The notes beneath the pieces are model-generated. The model was given only the letters and a program-made list of their open reading frames with translations, was not told the origin of the DNA and did no database searches. Made by a program: the position numbers and the translations under genes. Below are positions 22,694 through 33,140 of a stretch of 64,000 nucleotides of DNA, in pieces. The stretch is from NCBI GenBank assembly GCA_039519185.1, contig CM076854.1:149592997-149656996 (forward strand), read 5' to 3'. The stretch comes from Astragalus membranaceus (Eukaryota; Streptophyta; Magnoliopsida; Fabales; Fabaceae). Position 1 is the first letter of the stretch. Each line of letters begins with the position of its first letter.

Positions 22694-25115
22694 AAGACTG
22701 TCTGAAATGACTATGGATCTTTTTTAAAGACTTGGTAAACATGGTTTCCGTCTTTCCGACAAGCCAATAATCGAATATCACATGGTCATCACTTGGCTGC
22801 CAAAAATGTTACACTACTACTAATGCTTTTTGGCACTACAAAGTCATTTGGCCATCAATAATACACATTTTTCTTATATCAGATCCAATATTAGCCTAAC
22901 ATGTTTCACGCAAAAAATATTGTCTCATATTAGTTGACGTTTTACAATATTAATGAACCATTAATTTTTCTTTTCCTATCACACCCTCCGTTAATATTTA
23001 TGAATCTTTTTTTTTCAATTCTATTAATTTATCTATTTAGTATCATTGATGAAGGATAATTTTGTAAAGTAGTTCATGATTTCTCTTTCTCATTCAAAAT
23101 TAACTACATTTCTTAATTTTTATGAAATGACCATAATGACATATTATAAGGGATGTAGGGAGTACATGGTCTTTTTGGATTACTTTATGTCTTGTGTGAT
23201 TTTTGGTAATTAAATATATATATATATATATATATATTTAATGTGTGTTCTCAAAAAAAAATTAATGTGACAGTATTTATAGTTAAAAAATATTATTTTT
23301 ATATTTATGATATTACTATATCTCTCTTTACTAAATGCTTTGATAATTAATATCTATTTATAGTGTAAAAACAAGAAAAAGAAGGAAAGTACATTAAATG
23401 TTAAAACATTATACTAGTTAAGATATAATATTTTTATATTTGTAGTACTATCTATTTCATTAAAATATTTTAAAATTAATATTTATTTCTCTCTATGGGG
23501 ACGCCAACTCCTAATGTCCCACAAAACTTTACACAAAAAATTGGACTCTCAAAGCTATAGCCTATAAGTAAACTCTAAAAAAACACTACTTGAAGTAGTG
23601 TTTGAAAAATGCTAAATACTTCACATAAAACTCTAAGCACTAGTGTTTACTAAATATAATTATTCGTCATCCGATAATCAAATCTGTGATCTACTAGCGG
23701 ATGAGACTTGTCAAACAGAGCCTAAGTCCATTTGTTAACCTTAAAAAGTGACTTTTAAATAAAATCATTTAAAGATTATTTTTGAGAAATTTTTGTATGA
23801 AGTGTAACTTGATTTGTATTGCTTATACTATGACATTTCCTTCATTTTGCGATAAAATAATTTTTATTTTATTCGTTATTCAATATTTTTTGTGGATGAA
23901 GTAATAAAAATATATATAGTATATCATACATTGTTAAAAAAGTAATATGTAATTTGTCAAAAAAAAGTAATATGTTTTTTTAAAGGTGTTAATGTAATAT
24001 TTTGCTAAATTACATTATATGATTTTTTATGTTTAAATTATTAAATACTCATTGATATCTATCCATGGGTATTAGCGGGTATGGATATATATGAAGTTGA
24101 ACCTGACTATGTCTCATCTTATTTTCATCCCTAAAAGTAACACAACGATTTCCTAATGTATGACAGAAAATGTTGGAATAAATAGTACTCTTTTCGATTT
24201 TTTTATAAGGAATAAAAATTACTAAATTATTAAATATTCATTCCTATGTACTTTTTTGGTTCTCTTTATAAGGAATAATAGAGTCATTTTCTTTCATCCT
24301 TATTATTAAATCCATACATAAATTTTCTAATACATTAATTGCTAAATTCCATTTTTACCTTTATTTAAAACAACACTTATATTTACTATGCACATCTTTT
24401 CTATGTACTCTCTCTGTTGCTTATTACTTGTTACTTTTGTAGAAAAAATGTGTTTCTATTTGCTTGTCATTTTTAAAGTTTAATGCAATGTTTATTATTG
24501 TTTTGTCAATAATGCCCTTAAGTATTTATTGCAGAGAGAAAAAAATGACATGAGATAATAAATTATTAAGGGTACTATACGTAAAAGAGAAATAATTATA
24601 TTAAAAATAACAAATGTGGATGAATGTGCTCATCTTTTTGCTAGTAATAATGATGAGAGAGACTAGTACTCCCTATGGACCTATTCATAAGAAAAAATGT
24701 AATTTTAAGTTTATTAAACAATTGATGTGTCGGTTTATAAATACATAATAATAATACACAGTATCGAATTTCTTGTAATCAAATTAAATAATAAATTGAA
24801 TAAAATATAAATACTCGGTTAAAAAAAAGATAATCATGCTCGTCTTTTTGCTAATAATAATGATGAGAGAGACCAATACTCCCTATGGCCCTATTCATAA
24901 AGAAAAACGTAGTATTAAATTTATTAAATAACCGATATATCAATCTATATAAATATAGACTAGAGCGAGTACAATTTAATTTGGTGTGAATGAAAAAAAT
25001 AAAAATTAATAACAAATGTCTTGGTGTGGGACCACCTTTCAAATCTATGACATAGACAGCGGCAGTTTCATTTCTCAGTCTCAGCTGTTCCTACTCTGGT
25101 CTTGGCTCTATGCCT
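22694..25115. other. AT-rich intergenic region upstream of WRKY with MITE scraps and a direct repeat
   Basis: A TA microsatellite lies at 23214-23238. Phrases of the ccctccgttaa / gatgtagggagtac type (about 22985 and 23150), resembling Stowaway ends, suggest one decayed MITE. A direct repeat of about 100 bp containing gataatgatgagagagac and actccctatgg is present near 24630-24730 and 24836-24940. No gene seen. Confidence 0.45.
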
Positions 25116-25122
25116 CTATGCA

Positions 25123-25130
25123 TATTTAAA
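25123..25130 (+). promoter_or_regulatory. Candidate TATA box of the WRKY gene
   Basis: tatttaaa within gcatatttaaactc, followed by a C/T-rich initiator-like tract, about 740 bp before the ATG. Weak evidence, based on position and composition only. Confidence 0.35.
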
Positions 25131-25415
25131 CTCATCTTTTTTTCATCATCTCTCTCCCTCTCTTCCGCTAAATACTTTTCAGTTTTTACTTCTTTTAGAA
25201 CAACAAATATAATAATAGTACTTTTTTCCCTGGCTGCTGATAAGACTAGGAATTTAATTTAATATTTAAAATATACTTTATAGATATGGAAGTTCAGTCA
25301 GTTTTCTTGTTTTTGTGTGAATTGTCAAGCTAAGCTGTAGTCCTTTCTTTCATACCTTTCAATCTCAAAACTGTGGAAGAAGAATCCAGGGTTTTACATC
25401 ATCAAATCTATCAAG

Positions 25416-25853
25416 GTCTGTACTTTGATGCTTCTACTACCATTTTGTCACTAGAAATTTGATAGCATTTCATTGCTTAGTTGAAACTTACATGTTTTAA
25501 TCTATGCTTATTTTTCTTTAATCTTATAATTACCCTTTCATGAACTAAAATTTTGAAGCTTGAATTCCTTGGTTCCTTGTGTGGTGAAAAATGGATATAC
25601 CTCTCTTTCAGGGTATTTTTATCTTATGCTGCCTCATGTGGATGAATGTGCAGCATGTTTTGTAGATAAATGGGATTTTTTTTTTAATTTTTAGTATTCT
25701 AATGTTTTTGGTTTAGGTTTTTTTTACTGTGTTATTGTGTGTTATTGGTGTACAGTATTTGCCTGCTTTGCCACTTATAAATATGCGCGGGGGAAGTTGT
25801 TTGTTTGAGTTGGGGGATTACATTTAATCTTTTTTTTTTTTTTTCATTTTTAG
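25416..25853 (+). other. Putative intron in the WRKY 5' leader
   Basis: Donor tcaag/gtctgt at 25416 and acceptor after a long T tract (tttttag/att, ending 25853), 17 bp before the start codon. Leader introns are common in plant genes. The T-rich tract at 25831-25850 fits a polypyrimidine tract. Confidence 0.4.
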
Positions 25854-25870
25854 ATTGATTTAAGGCATAT

Positions 25871-28270
25871 ATGGAGGAGGTAGAAGAAGCTAACAAAGCA
25901 GCTATTGAGAGCTGTTATAAAGTTCTATGTACATTGTCTCAGCCACAGAATCTGTATCAAGTTCAGTATAGGAATTTAATGGTGGACACTGAAGAGGCTG
26001 TGGAGAAGTTCAAGAAAGTTGTGTCCTTGCTTAATAATAGTTTAGGTCATGCAAGAGTGAGAAAGGTCAATAATCTGAAAATCCCTTTTTCACAAAGTAT
26101 CCTCTTAGACAACCCTAATTGTAGAACCAATCACCAATCAAAAAATCTGCAGTTTCCTCAAACTAGTTTTCTTGATAATTCAGTTCAGGAATTAAGTTCA
26201 TGTGTCATAAATTCAGTTTCTCTTGGAAGGTCATCTTTGGATGTGAACTCCAATGGGAAAAAACCTCTTGACCATAACCAAGAAATGCTACAGCAGCAGC
26301 AAATGTCACAAAAGAGTTTATTGTTGCAGCAGCAGCATATGAAGCAACAAACAGAAATGATGCTAAGGAAGAACAAGGGTGTCATACATCTGAATTTTGA
26401 TAACTGTAGCTTCGCGCCGCCAAGTTCATCTACTACTAGGTCTTATATTTCTTCTTTGAGTGTAGATGGAAGTGTAGCTAACTTGAATAGAAGTGGCTTT
26501 CAATTAGTAGGAGTTGCACCTTCCTCTGATCAGAATTCACAAAAGCATAAGAGAAAATTATCTGCTAGTAGTGTGAAATGTGAGACTAGTGCTAAATGTC
26601 ATTGCTCAATCAAGAGGTTAGATTCACTTTCCACACATATTTTGAATTTTTGAGTTTACATTTGTTTTGTGTTGTGGTATTATTATAGTTATTTACATTA
26701 ATTAATCATTTGTTTAGACAAATATTTGATATTCATTTTGATATGTGAATTGTTTATTCTATGAATCTTTGGCAGGAAACATAGAGTGAAAAGATCAATT
26801 AAGGTGCCTGCTATCAGCAACAAACTTGCAGATATTCCTCCTGATGATTATTCATGGAGGAAGTATGGGCAGAAGCCAATCAAAGGGTCACCTTACCCTA
26901 GGTATGTTCAAGCTTTTCTTTTTGATATCTGACCAATCTGAGGGGCACCTGAGTTTAGGATGCAGATCGCCAGATCCCCTAGTGTGCGCAACATGTGCTG
27001 CACCAGCGTGGACAGTCCGATTTAGATAGAAAAGTGTTCTCTCTAGATTAGACGGCTCATGCTGGCGCAGCACGTGTTGCGCACAGCCGAGGATCCAGAT
27101 CCCCGAGTTTAGGTGTGTGATATATAATTTTGGAAAATTCCTTATTTTTAAGAATGAAGGTACCTTCTTCTTATTTTCAGATGATTAACTACTCCAATAG
27201 TCCACATGTTTGCTTCTGTTTGTTTTTCTTTTTCTCTTGATCACTATTCCTCCTTTATTTGTCATCAAAGTGAGTGACCATCTTGATTTGTAGCATTTTT
27301 TTTTGGTAAATTTGTAGTTTGTGCTCCTAGTCCCCTATGATTATTTTTTATAGTTTATCTGAATTTTACATTTTGAAAATTGAACTTAGTAGTTCATCTT
27401 GAATGATCTTGACCTGGTTAATTGTTTTTACAGTTGTGCAGTTTAGTTTGTTGAAAATTTAAATATGAGTGAGGAAGTCTCACATTGGTTTAAAATGGGT
27501 TAAGTGTGAGGAGGTGATAACCAGGGTGGTCCAACACTTTAAGTGATTTATGATAGTCAAACGCTAGAAAATCACTTCAAACTTCACTGATGACTGTCAC
27601 CACCGTCGGTGAGTAGAAGTTTATGTTTCTCCACATTTGCATGGTCCTTAATGGCTAATTCATCTGTGTCGATTCAACCAAAAAAAACAAATATGGGTCC
27701 TGAACTTTGACTTGATAAATTTTTTCTTGTTTTTTGTCAAATCGGCATTGATAAAATCACTCACTATTGTTGTCAAAAAAAAAAAATCACTCACTATTGA
27801 GGAGCGTGCGGACGGGGAGGAACATGAACTTCTACTTACAAGCGGCAGCGACCGTCGATAGAGTTTGGAGTGATTCTCAAGTATTTAAACATCAGAACAT
27901 TGCTGACTTGAGTGATTGAAAAAGTCCTAAATTTTTCTTCTACAATATTATTACTAGTTTCTCTTCATATTTTATGACAATGAATATATTCAAAGTTCCA
28001 TGTGATGGGTGTTTGACTTGTAGACTACTTCAAAGACACTTTTTAATTGTGTAATTGTGATTTCTAAAACCTTTTTAATTTCAAGAATATGAAGTATAAT
28101 TTCTCTGTTTTTTTTTCAGGGGATACTATAAGTGCACCAGCATGAAAGACTGCCCTGCTAGGAAGCATGTTGAGAGGTGCTTTGAAGATCCCTCAATGCT
28201 AATTGTTACTTATGAAGGTGAACACAACCACCCCAAACTACCAACACAAACTGCAAATGCAAATGCATGA
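25871..28270 (+). CDS. WRKY transcription factor, group IId (WRKY21/39/74-like), 3 exons
   Basis: Exons 25871-26616, 26776-26901 and 28120-28270 join to 1023 bp (340 codons). Introns are GT-AG; the second splits the WRKY domain at the arginine of YPRGYYK, as in group II genes. The N-terminus MEEVEEANKAAIESCYKVL matches the IId start; about residue 45-60 is a SLLNNSLGHARVRK calmodulin-binding-type motif (GHARV where many have GHARF). A Gln-rich stretch follows at about 140-165. A plant zinc-cluster region (KCETSAKCHCSIKRKHRVKR) precedes the domain DDYSWRKYGQKPIKGSPYPR. The zinc finger is C-X5-C-X23-H-X-H. The protein would bind W-box DNA in the nucleus; family members act in stress and defence signalling. 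Intron 2 (1218 bp) contains a MITE. The start is the first ATG after the probable leader intron. Confidence 0.95.
26951..27113. mobile_element. 145-bp MULE-type MITE (26960-27104) in WRKY intron 2, TSD gagtttagg
   Basis: Flanked by gagtttagg at 26951-26959 and 27105-27113 (exact 9-bp TSD). Inner arms are a strong inverted repeat (gtgcgcaacatgtgctg with its near complement around 27065-27085) closing on a short loop. GC-richer than the surrounding intron. Confidence 0.85.
27460..27900. other. Repetitive-looking part of WRKY intron 2
   Basis: Contains gtgaggaagtctcacattgg and a short direct repeat of aaaatcactcactattg (about 27755 and 27784). The first phrase resembles the start of small plant retrotransposons, but I found no boundaries. 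Confidence 0.3.
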
Positions 28271-29488
28271 ACTGCATGGAAAGCTTAACCAAAATCAAGC
28301 TACATCGTTCAATTTATCAAAACCTCTGATTGACTTGAGATGATATTGTAGATATTTTGAGTGGTTCAACCAGAGGCTTTCTATTGTAGTCAATTGATGA
28401 AGTCTGCAAATCTGGTAGTTTAAATTTCATGAACTGTTTCCCTTTTTCTTAAGCATGTTATAAACAAATTGTGTTTTCAAAAATGCTAGTCAAAATGGTA
28501 ATACTTTTGGTTGTTTCACTTTTCATGTCCAAAAAATGGTGTAGTTTTATTTTCAACCACCTTTTTCAAGAGTTGCCATCTAACATAATAATGATAATGA
28601 GGAGGGCTAGCGATACATTCTCTAACATACATTTCTCAACAAATACTCTCTTATTGGTCGAATTTCGAATGGAGCTCACTAAATAGTGATTTCTATATAA
28701 ATATGGTGTTGTTCATATGAATATTAACTAAAAGAAAGAGAAAGTGTTAAGAATAGTGTGATAGCGAGTGTGAAGCTGGCATTTCTCTATAATTATTCAT
28801 GAGTTAATAATTTTACGAAACTTGTATTTTTAATAGTAAAACATAAAGCAGCCCAAAAAAAGGAGGATGAACATCTATAGACTATAGTGTGGAAAATTGC
28901 GGAGGATTGTTTGATTTCCGAAAAGCTGAAGATGCAAGAACTTAGATATATATTGAGAAGTAATATTCGGTACGATTGGGATTTGATGAAATATAAGAAA
29001 CACTCATGTATTAATAAAACCTCATCAATAGAGAGGAAAAAAAAACCAAAGTGGCGGCGGGTCTTTCACAGAAACGGTTTCTCTATCTTGATGGTAGAAA
29101 AAGACACTTAACTTTAGGTGATTTTAGGCATAAAAGATGAGAGATAATGTATAAAGATATGGAGGGAAAATATAATAGAGATGTGAGAGATTGAGATAAA
29201 TGTATGTGTTTTTTGACGCTCTCAAAGTAGAGAATTCATACCCATTTTTCATTCTTACGGTTTGTTTCTTCTTGACAATCATTTTTGAAATAGTTGTGAT
29301 AGATAGTACGACCAGAATCGTATGAAATAGCTTAACAAAACAGGGCAACATACAGAAACAGGGGCAGACATATAATACGAGTTACTCATACTATTTGTTC
29401 CGTACGATCAATCATTTTTCATATGTTAAAAGCTTAGTAATAGAAGATATCATGACAAGAACCATATTTCTTGTAAGCTTTAAGAAGT
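28271..29488. other. 3' flank of WRKY and AT-rich intergenic DNA
   Basis: Includes the probable WRKY 3' UTR (about 28271-28480). The rest holds only short open frames with no coding signature. Confidence 0.4.
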
Positions 29489-30137
29489 ACCCCAAGTGGC
29501 AAAAAATCCACTGTAGCACCAAAAATTTTTTTTTTTACCAAAATAGCACACCTTTTAGATTATTTACCAAACTAACACACATCTCATTTTTAGTCTAGAA
29601 GTCGCCCCCCCCCCCAAAACGACTTCTGAACTAAAAAATTTAATTTTTTTTTAAAAACTAGTTCAGAAGTCGCCCCCCCCAGGGTGACTTCTGAACTGTG
29701 TTTTTTAATTTTTTTATTTATTATATATTAATTTAAATTAATTTAATTTAATTATTTTAATTAATTTAGAAAATTAATATTGTTAATTGTAAATTAATTA
29801 TTAAATTTTTTGTGAAAAAAAAAATATTTGAACACGTTAATGTGTTTAAAAAGTAATTACGGTAAAAAATGAAGATATTAAAAATTGGAACAGAATTTAA
29901 TATAGGATAAGAACAGAAATTAAAAACACAAATTGCAGAAATACAAGGATAGGAAATTTAAAACGAAACGACACTTGATTTTTTCACCAATTTGGTTTTT
30001 CACCAAACTTTTTTTCCTTTTTTCCACTAATTTAATTTTTTCCCCATGTTTAAAAAAACACACTTGATGAAGTCGACCTAGGGCCATAATGGAGGGGAAA
30101 TGATAAATTTGATTTTTGTTTTCATCCCTCTACAATA

Positions 30138-30240
30138 ATGCAGCACTCTGCACAATGCACACTCTGCACAATGCACACTCTGCACAATGCAGCACTCTGC
30201 ACAACGCAGCACTCTGCACAATGCACACTCTGCACAATGT
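30138..30240 (+). repeat. Minisatellite upstream of the MULE ORF (gcacactctgcacaat type)
   Basis: About six units of 15-17 bp alternate between gcacactctgcacaat and gcagcactctgcacaa. They lie directly upstream of the 28-bp palindrome array. Confidence 0.75.
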
Positions 30241-30250
30241 CTTCTGTTGG

Positions 30251-30344
30251 CAAGATCTTGACCGTTTATTATTGTCGGCAAGATCTTGACCGTTTATTAG
30301 TGTCGGCAAGATCTTGACCGTTTATTAGTGTCGGCAAGATCTTG
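30251..30344 (+). promoter_or_regulatory. Four palindromes caagatcttg phased at 28 bp, upstream of a TATA box
   Basis: The perfect 10-bp palindrome starts at 30251, 30279, 30307 and 30335, exactly 28 bp apart, in units of ggcaagatcttgaccgttta plus a short tail. The last copy ends 38 bp before the TATA box at 30382-30390. Array and position suggest binding sites for a dimeric regulator, perhaps an element-encoded one. This is inference. Confidence 0.6.
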
Positions 30345-30381
30345 ACCGTTAATTGGTATGTGTACTATTCACCCCACTATC

Positions 30382-30390
30382 TATAAATAG
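30382..30390 (+). promoter_or_regulatory. TATA box of the MULE ORF
   Basis: tataaatag at 30382-30390, 82 bp before the ATG. The A/C-rich leader (about 30410-30471) is typical of plant mRNAs. Confidence 0.65.
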
Positions 30391-30471
30391 GGACTCTTAG
30401 TCTTGTAACTCACCACACCAACACCCCCAATCCTCTCCTCTTCTGACTCTCTTTCCCCCTTGCACACAAAA

Positions 30472-31164
30472 ATGGCTCCAATTTTTATCACAGTTTTTTA
30501 CAACGGTGTCGTTGAAAACACAAACACAGAGGGTGTTGTTTTTACGTGCGATAACACATGCCTTCTCAAACTAAAGTCTAAATTCACATTAGATCAACTT
30601 AGACAAGCCATTGAAAGAAAAACCTCTCCTGACCATTCAAAAATGGTTTCTAGTCTTATCTACCGTTACCCCACAACTCTCACAACTGGCCACAAATTTT
30701 ACGGTGGTTTGCATCTAATTTCTAATGATGATGTTGATCTTATGTTAGAACAATTCAAAACATGTAAACACTTAGGTCTATCTACACCAGAAGTATATGC
30801 AGATTTGGTTGATGCTCCTTCAAACTACACACAAACCCAGCCAACTCAGGCGATTCCATCTTCTTCACAATTCGCCATACCTTCTTCTCAAACAGAAACC
30901 CCATACCCTGACTTCACTCCATCTACTTACCATCAATTCAATCCTTCATCATCACAGAGTCACCATGAATCCATTCCATCAGCCTCACAAAACGCTCTTG
31001 ACCTAAACACCACCCCACCTATTAGTATACTTCATGGTGTGCATAACGAAGAAGTTGGCGACTTTAGCGAAAATGAGGATGATATTCTTCAGCGTGTATT
31101 TATTTCTGAGGCATTTGTAGAAATGAGGGTCACAACAAAAATAACTGTCCAAACCGCAATCTAG
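30472..31164 (+). CDS. PB1-like MULE N-terminal domain protein (stand-alone, 230 aa)
   Basis: The ATG is at 30472 (MAPIFITVFYNG...). Residues 1-110 have the pattern of the PB1-like N-terminal domain of plant MuDR-type transposases: ITVFYNGVV at the start, FTLDQLRQAI, SLIYRYPT, and FYGGLHLISNDDVDLMLEQF. Residues 120-190 are Ser/Pro/Gln/Thr-rich. A short acidic stretch (DFSENEDD) and a Val/Thr-rich end follow. The zinc-binding region, DDE domain and SWIM finger of a full transposase are absent. The frame is intact, with its own TATA box and leader, inside an element with a perfect TSD, so it may still be expressed. Role unknown; an accessory or dominant-negative function is possible but unproven. 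Confidence 0.75.
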   Translation: MAPIFITVFYNGVVENTNTEGVVFTCDNTCLLKLKSKFTLDQLRQAIERKTSPDHSKMVSSLIYRYPTTLTTGHKFYGGLHLISNDDVDLMLEQFKTCKHLGLSTPEVYADLVDAPSNYTQTQPTQAIPSSSQFAIPSSQTETPYPDFTPSTYHQFNPSSSQSHHESIPSASQNALDLNTTPPISILHGVHNEEVGDFSENEDDILQRVFISEAFVEMRVTTKITVQTAI

Positions 31165-31800
31165 ACTAGTCAAAAATAAATGTATTTATTTCTGACATGT
31201 TTTAGTATTTATGTTTGTTTCCGTTGTAGTAATATATTTTTCAATCAATGTAATCCGTGTTTTTTTGGTGTTTTTTCAATGGTCTTGATGTTGCCGACAC
31301 TTTTGGACGCACTATATCTTACCGACACTTTAAATACATTAACGTGTTGAAATATTTTTTTTTCACCAAAAATTTAACAATTAATTTAGAATTAACAATA
31401 TTAATTTTCTAAATTAATTAAATTAATTAAATTAAATTTATTTAAATTAATATATAATAATAAAAAAAATTAAAAAACGCAGTTCAGAAGTCACCCTGGG
31501 GGGGGCGACTTCTGAACTAGTTTTTAAAAAAAAAATAGAATTTTTAGTTCAGAAGTCGTTTTGGGGGGGGGCGACTTCTGAACTAAAAATGAAATGTGTG
31601 CTAGTTTGGTAAATAATCAAAAAGGTGTGCTATTTTGGTAAAAAAAAAATTTTTTGGTGCTACAGTGGATTTTTTGCCACCCCAAGTGTGTAGTGAGGAA
31701 TGAGTGAGCATGCTAGAGTGAGAATTTTTCAAAAATATGAGTGTTTATTTTGTATTTAATGTACAACGTTTCGTTCCATGTAACCATTAAGTGGAACTCT

Positions 31801-32770
31801 TAGGTTTGTTGGGTTTTTTTTTTATAACCAAAATATATATATTAATAAGAGAGGAGTATTAGACTATTAGGGGTACCCCCAAGTCCCAACCCTTATAAAT
31901 ACAAATGGTCTCATTAAAACCTTCATGGGCCAAAACCCATAGGAAAAAGACTCAATGAGGAAAGGCTCATACTTCTTACAAACCCTCAGCTACTCACTGA
32001 ACACCCCAAACCAAGCGAAAAGACCAAAATGCCATTAATGAAACGCGCGCTCCCCTTTTTTTTCTCTGGGATTACGAAGGTTCAGAAATTTACTTCCAAA
32101 CCGGTTCGGAAATTTAGTTCCGTACCAAGTCTCCACTGGCAGACACCCCCTTTTACAAGATTTTTAACAGGTACAGAACTAAACTTTCGAACCGAATCAG
32201 AAGTAAACTTCTGAACCAGTTCAGAAGTTTAGTTTCGTACCTGTTAAAATACAGTATGGGGGGTTTAGAAGCGCATTTCACGTGAGGGTATTTTGAGAAT
32301 ATTTAAGGGTTGGGAGTGTCTAGTGAGTAGGGAGGGGGTTGTAAGAAGTATGACCCATGAGGAGAAAGAGTACCCCAGGAAGAAAACGAGACAAGTAGCC
32401 AAATTACACTGAATTTATACAAACAATAGGATTTCCCCACTAATCAGAAATCTTTAAAGTTGAATTGCGGCCTTCAATGCTAATGAACCAGCTCCAGGAT
32501 ATCGTTTTAATATGATTGACAACCACTTAAAGACTTAATCTCTGAAGAGAATATGGTTCTGATGGACCCAAATACACCACGTAACTGTCATCCAAAGCAA
32601 ATACTTCAATCTCCCAGCCTTCTTGGAATCCAACCTGAGACCATGGGCCCTAAAATGTGCAACTCCAACCAGAGAATCCATAACCGTAATGCCCGTCCAA
32701 TTATGAATAGAAGTCCAAACTGATCGAGAGCACCTACACAGAAAAAATAAGTGGAAAATAGGTTTGTAGG
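31801..32770 (-). mobile_element. 5'-truncated LINE (31813-32758) with a TSD of about 12 bp
   Basis: Flanks taggtttgttgg (31801-31812) and taggtttgtagg (32759-32770) differ at one base. The A tail on the minus strand is the T run at 31814-31822. The minus-strand coding remnant (about 32745-32460) reads like the C-terminus of plant L1-type reverse transcriptases: LCRCSRSVWTSIHNWTG, then DSLVGVAHFRAHG, then LLWMTVTWCIWVHQNHILF, corresponding to the zinc-binding RVT region. A stop in the tail and the truncation make it inactive. A MITE sits inside its 3' UTR. Confidence 0.75.
31955..32365. mobile_element. MULE-type MITE, family M2, copy 2 (31964-32356)
   Basis: Termini ggctcatacttcttac and the near complement gtaagaagtatgaccc. 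TSD atgaggaaa (31955-31963) versus atgaggaga (32357-32365), 8 of 9. Same family as 9954-10326 (shared ctgggatt and cacgtgagggtattttg blocks). Confidence 0.8.
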
Positions 32771-32929
32771 TTGATATTTGGGGGTGAGTTTTTCAAGCTT
32801 ATGTCGAAAAACTTGTATCTATTAATATTGTATTAGATTTAAATTAAGTTGTTATATTATTCGGTTATTTAGTTAGGCTTGTTAACTATTTATTTAGGCT
32901 TGTTATAAGTATTATAAATACTCCATGTA

Positions 32930-33140
32930 ACCAACAAGGGTCGGTCTGAGTGGTAACTGGATTCGGTTCCCACCCCAAGGTCTCGGGTTCGAACCTTGGG
33001 TGTGGCAAAAATTCTGTTGGGAGGGGAGCCACACGGACCGGCAAAGCCGAGTACTCGTGGCCAACGTGGTTCCACGACGTAGATTAGTCATCGGTAAAAC
33101 TGGTAGAAATTACGCACCAATGACATAATAACCAAAAAAA
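32930..33140 (+). repeat. Full-length tRNA-derived SINE, family 3
   Basis: A-box-like gtctgagtggtaactgg, B box cgggttcgaacc (32984-32995), a tRNA-unrelated body, and an end in accaaaaaaaaa. The flank aaatactcc is present on both sides (about 32918 and 33138), consistent with a TSD. The piece at 4405-4495 belongs to the same family. Confidence 0.75.

Larger units (their letters stand above)
29489..31687 (+). mobile_element. Complete non-autonomous long-TIR MULE (29498-31678) with 9-bp TSD
   Basis: Flanks accccaagt at 29489-29497 and 31679-31687 are identical. Termini ggcaaaaaatccactgtagc (left) and its complement (right) start inverted repeats of about 350 bp each (to about 29860, and from about 31318). 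Inside each TIR are nested palindromes of agttcagaagtcgccc with its complement, separated by runs of C or G, and a long AT block (aattaatttag type). The element carries one ORF with promoter but no DDE transposase domain, so it must be moved by a related autonomous element. Confidence 0.88.

Noticed and set aside
30138..30344. CRISPR-like array
   Set aside because: Spacers are themselves repeats; a nuclear plant minisatellite explains it.
2336..33000. tRNA genes at the B-box sites
   Set aside because: Sequences do not form complete cloverleaves and are followed by SINE bodies.
32890..33075. 61-codon frame overlapping the SINE
   Set aside because: Antisense of the SINE body.
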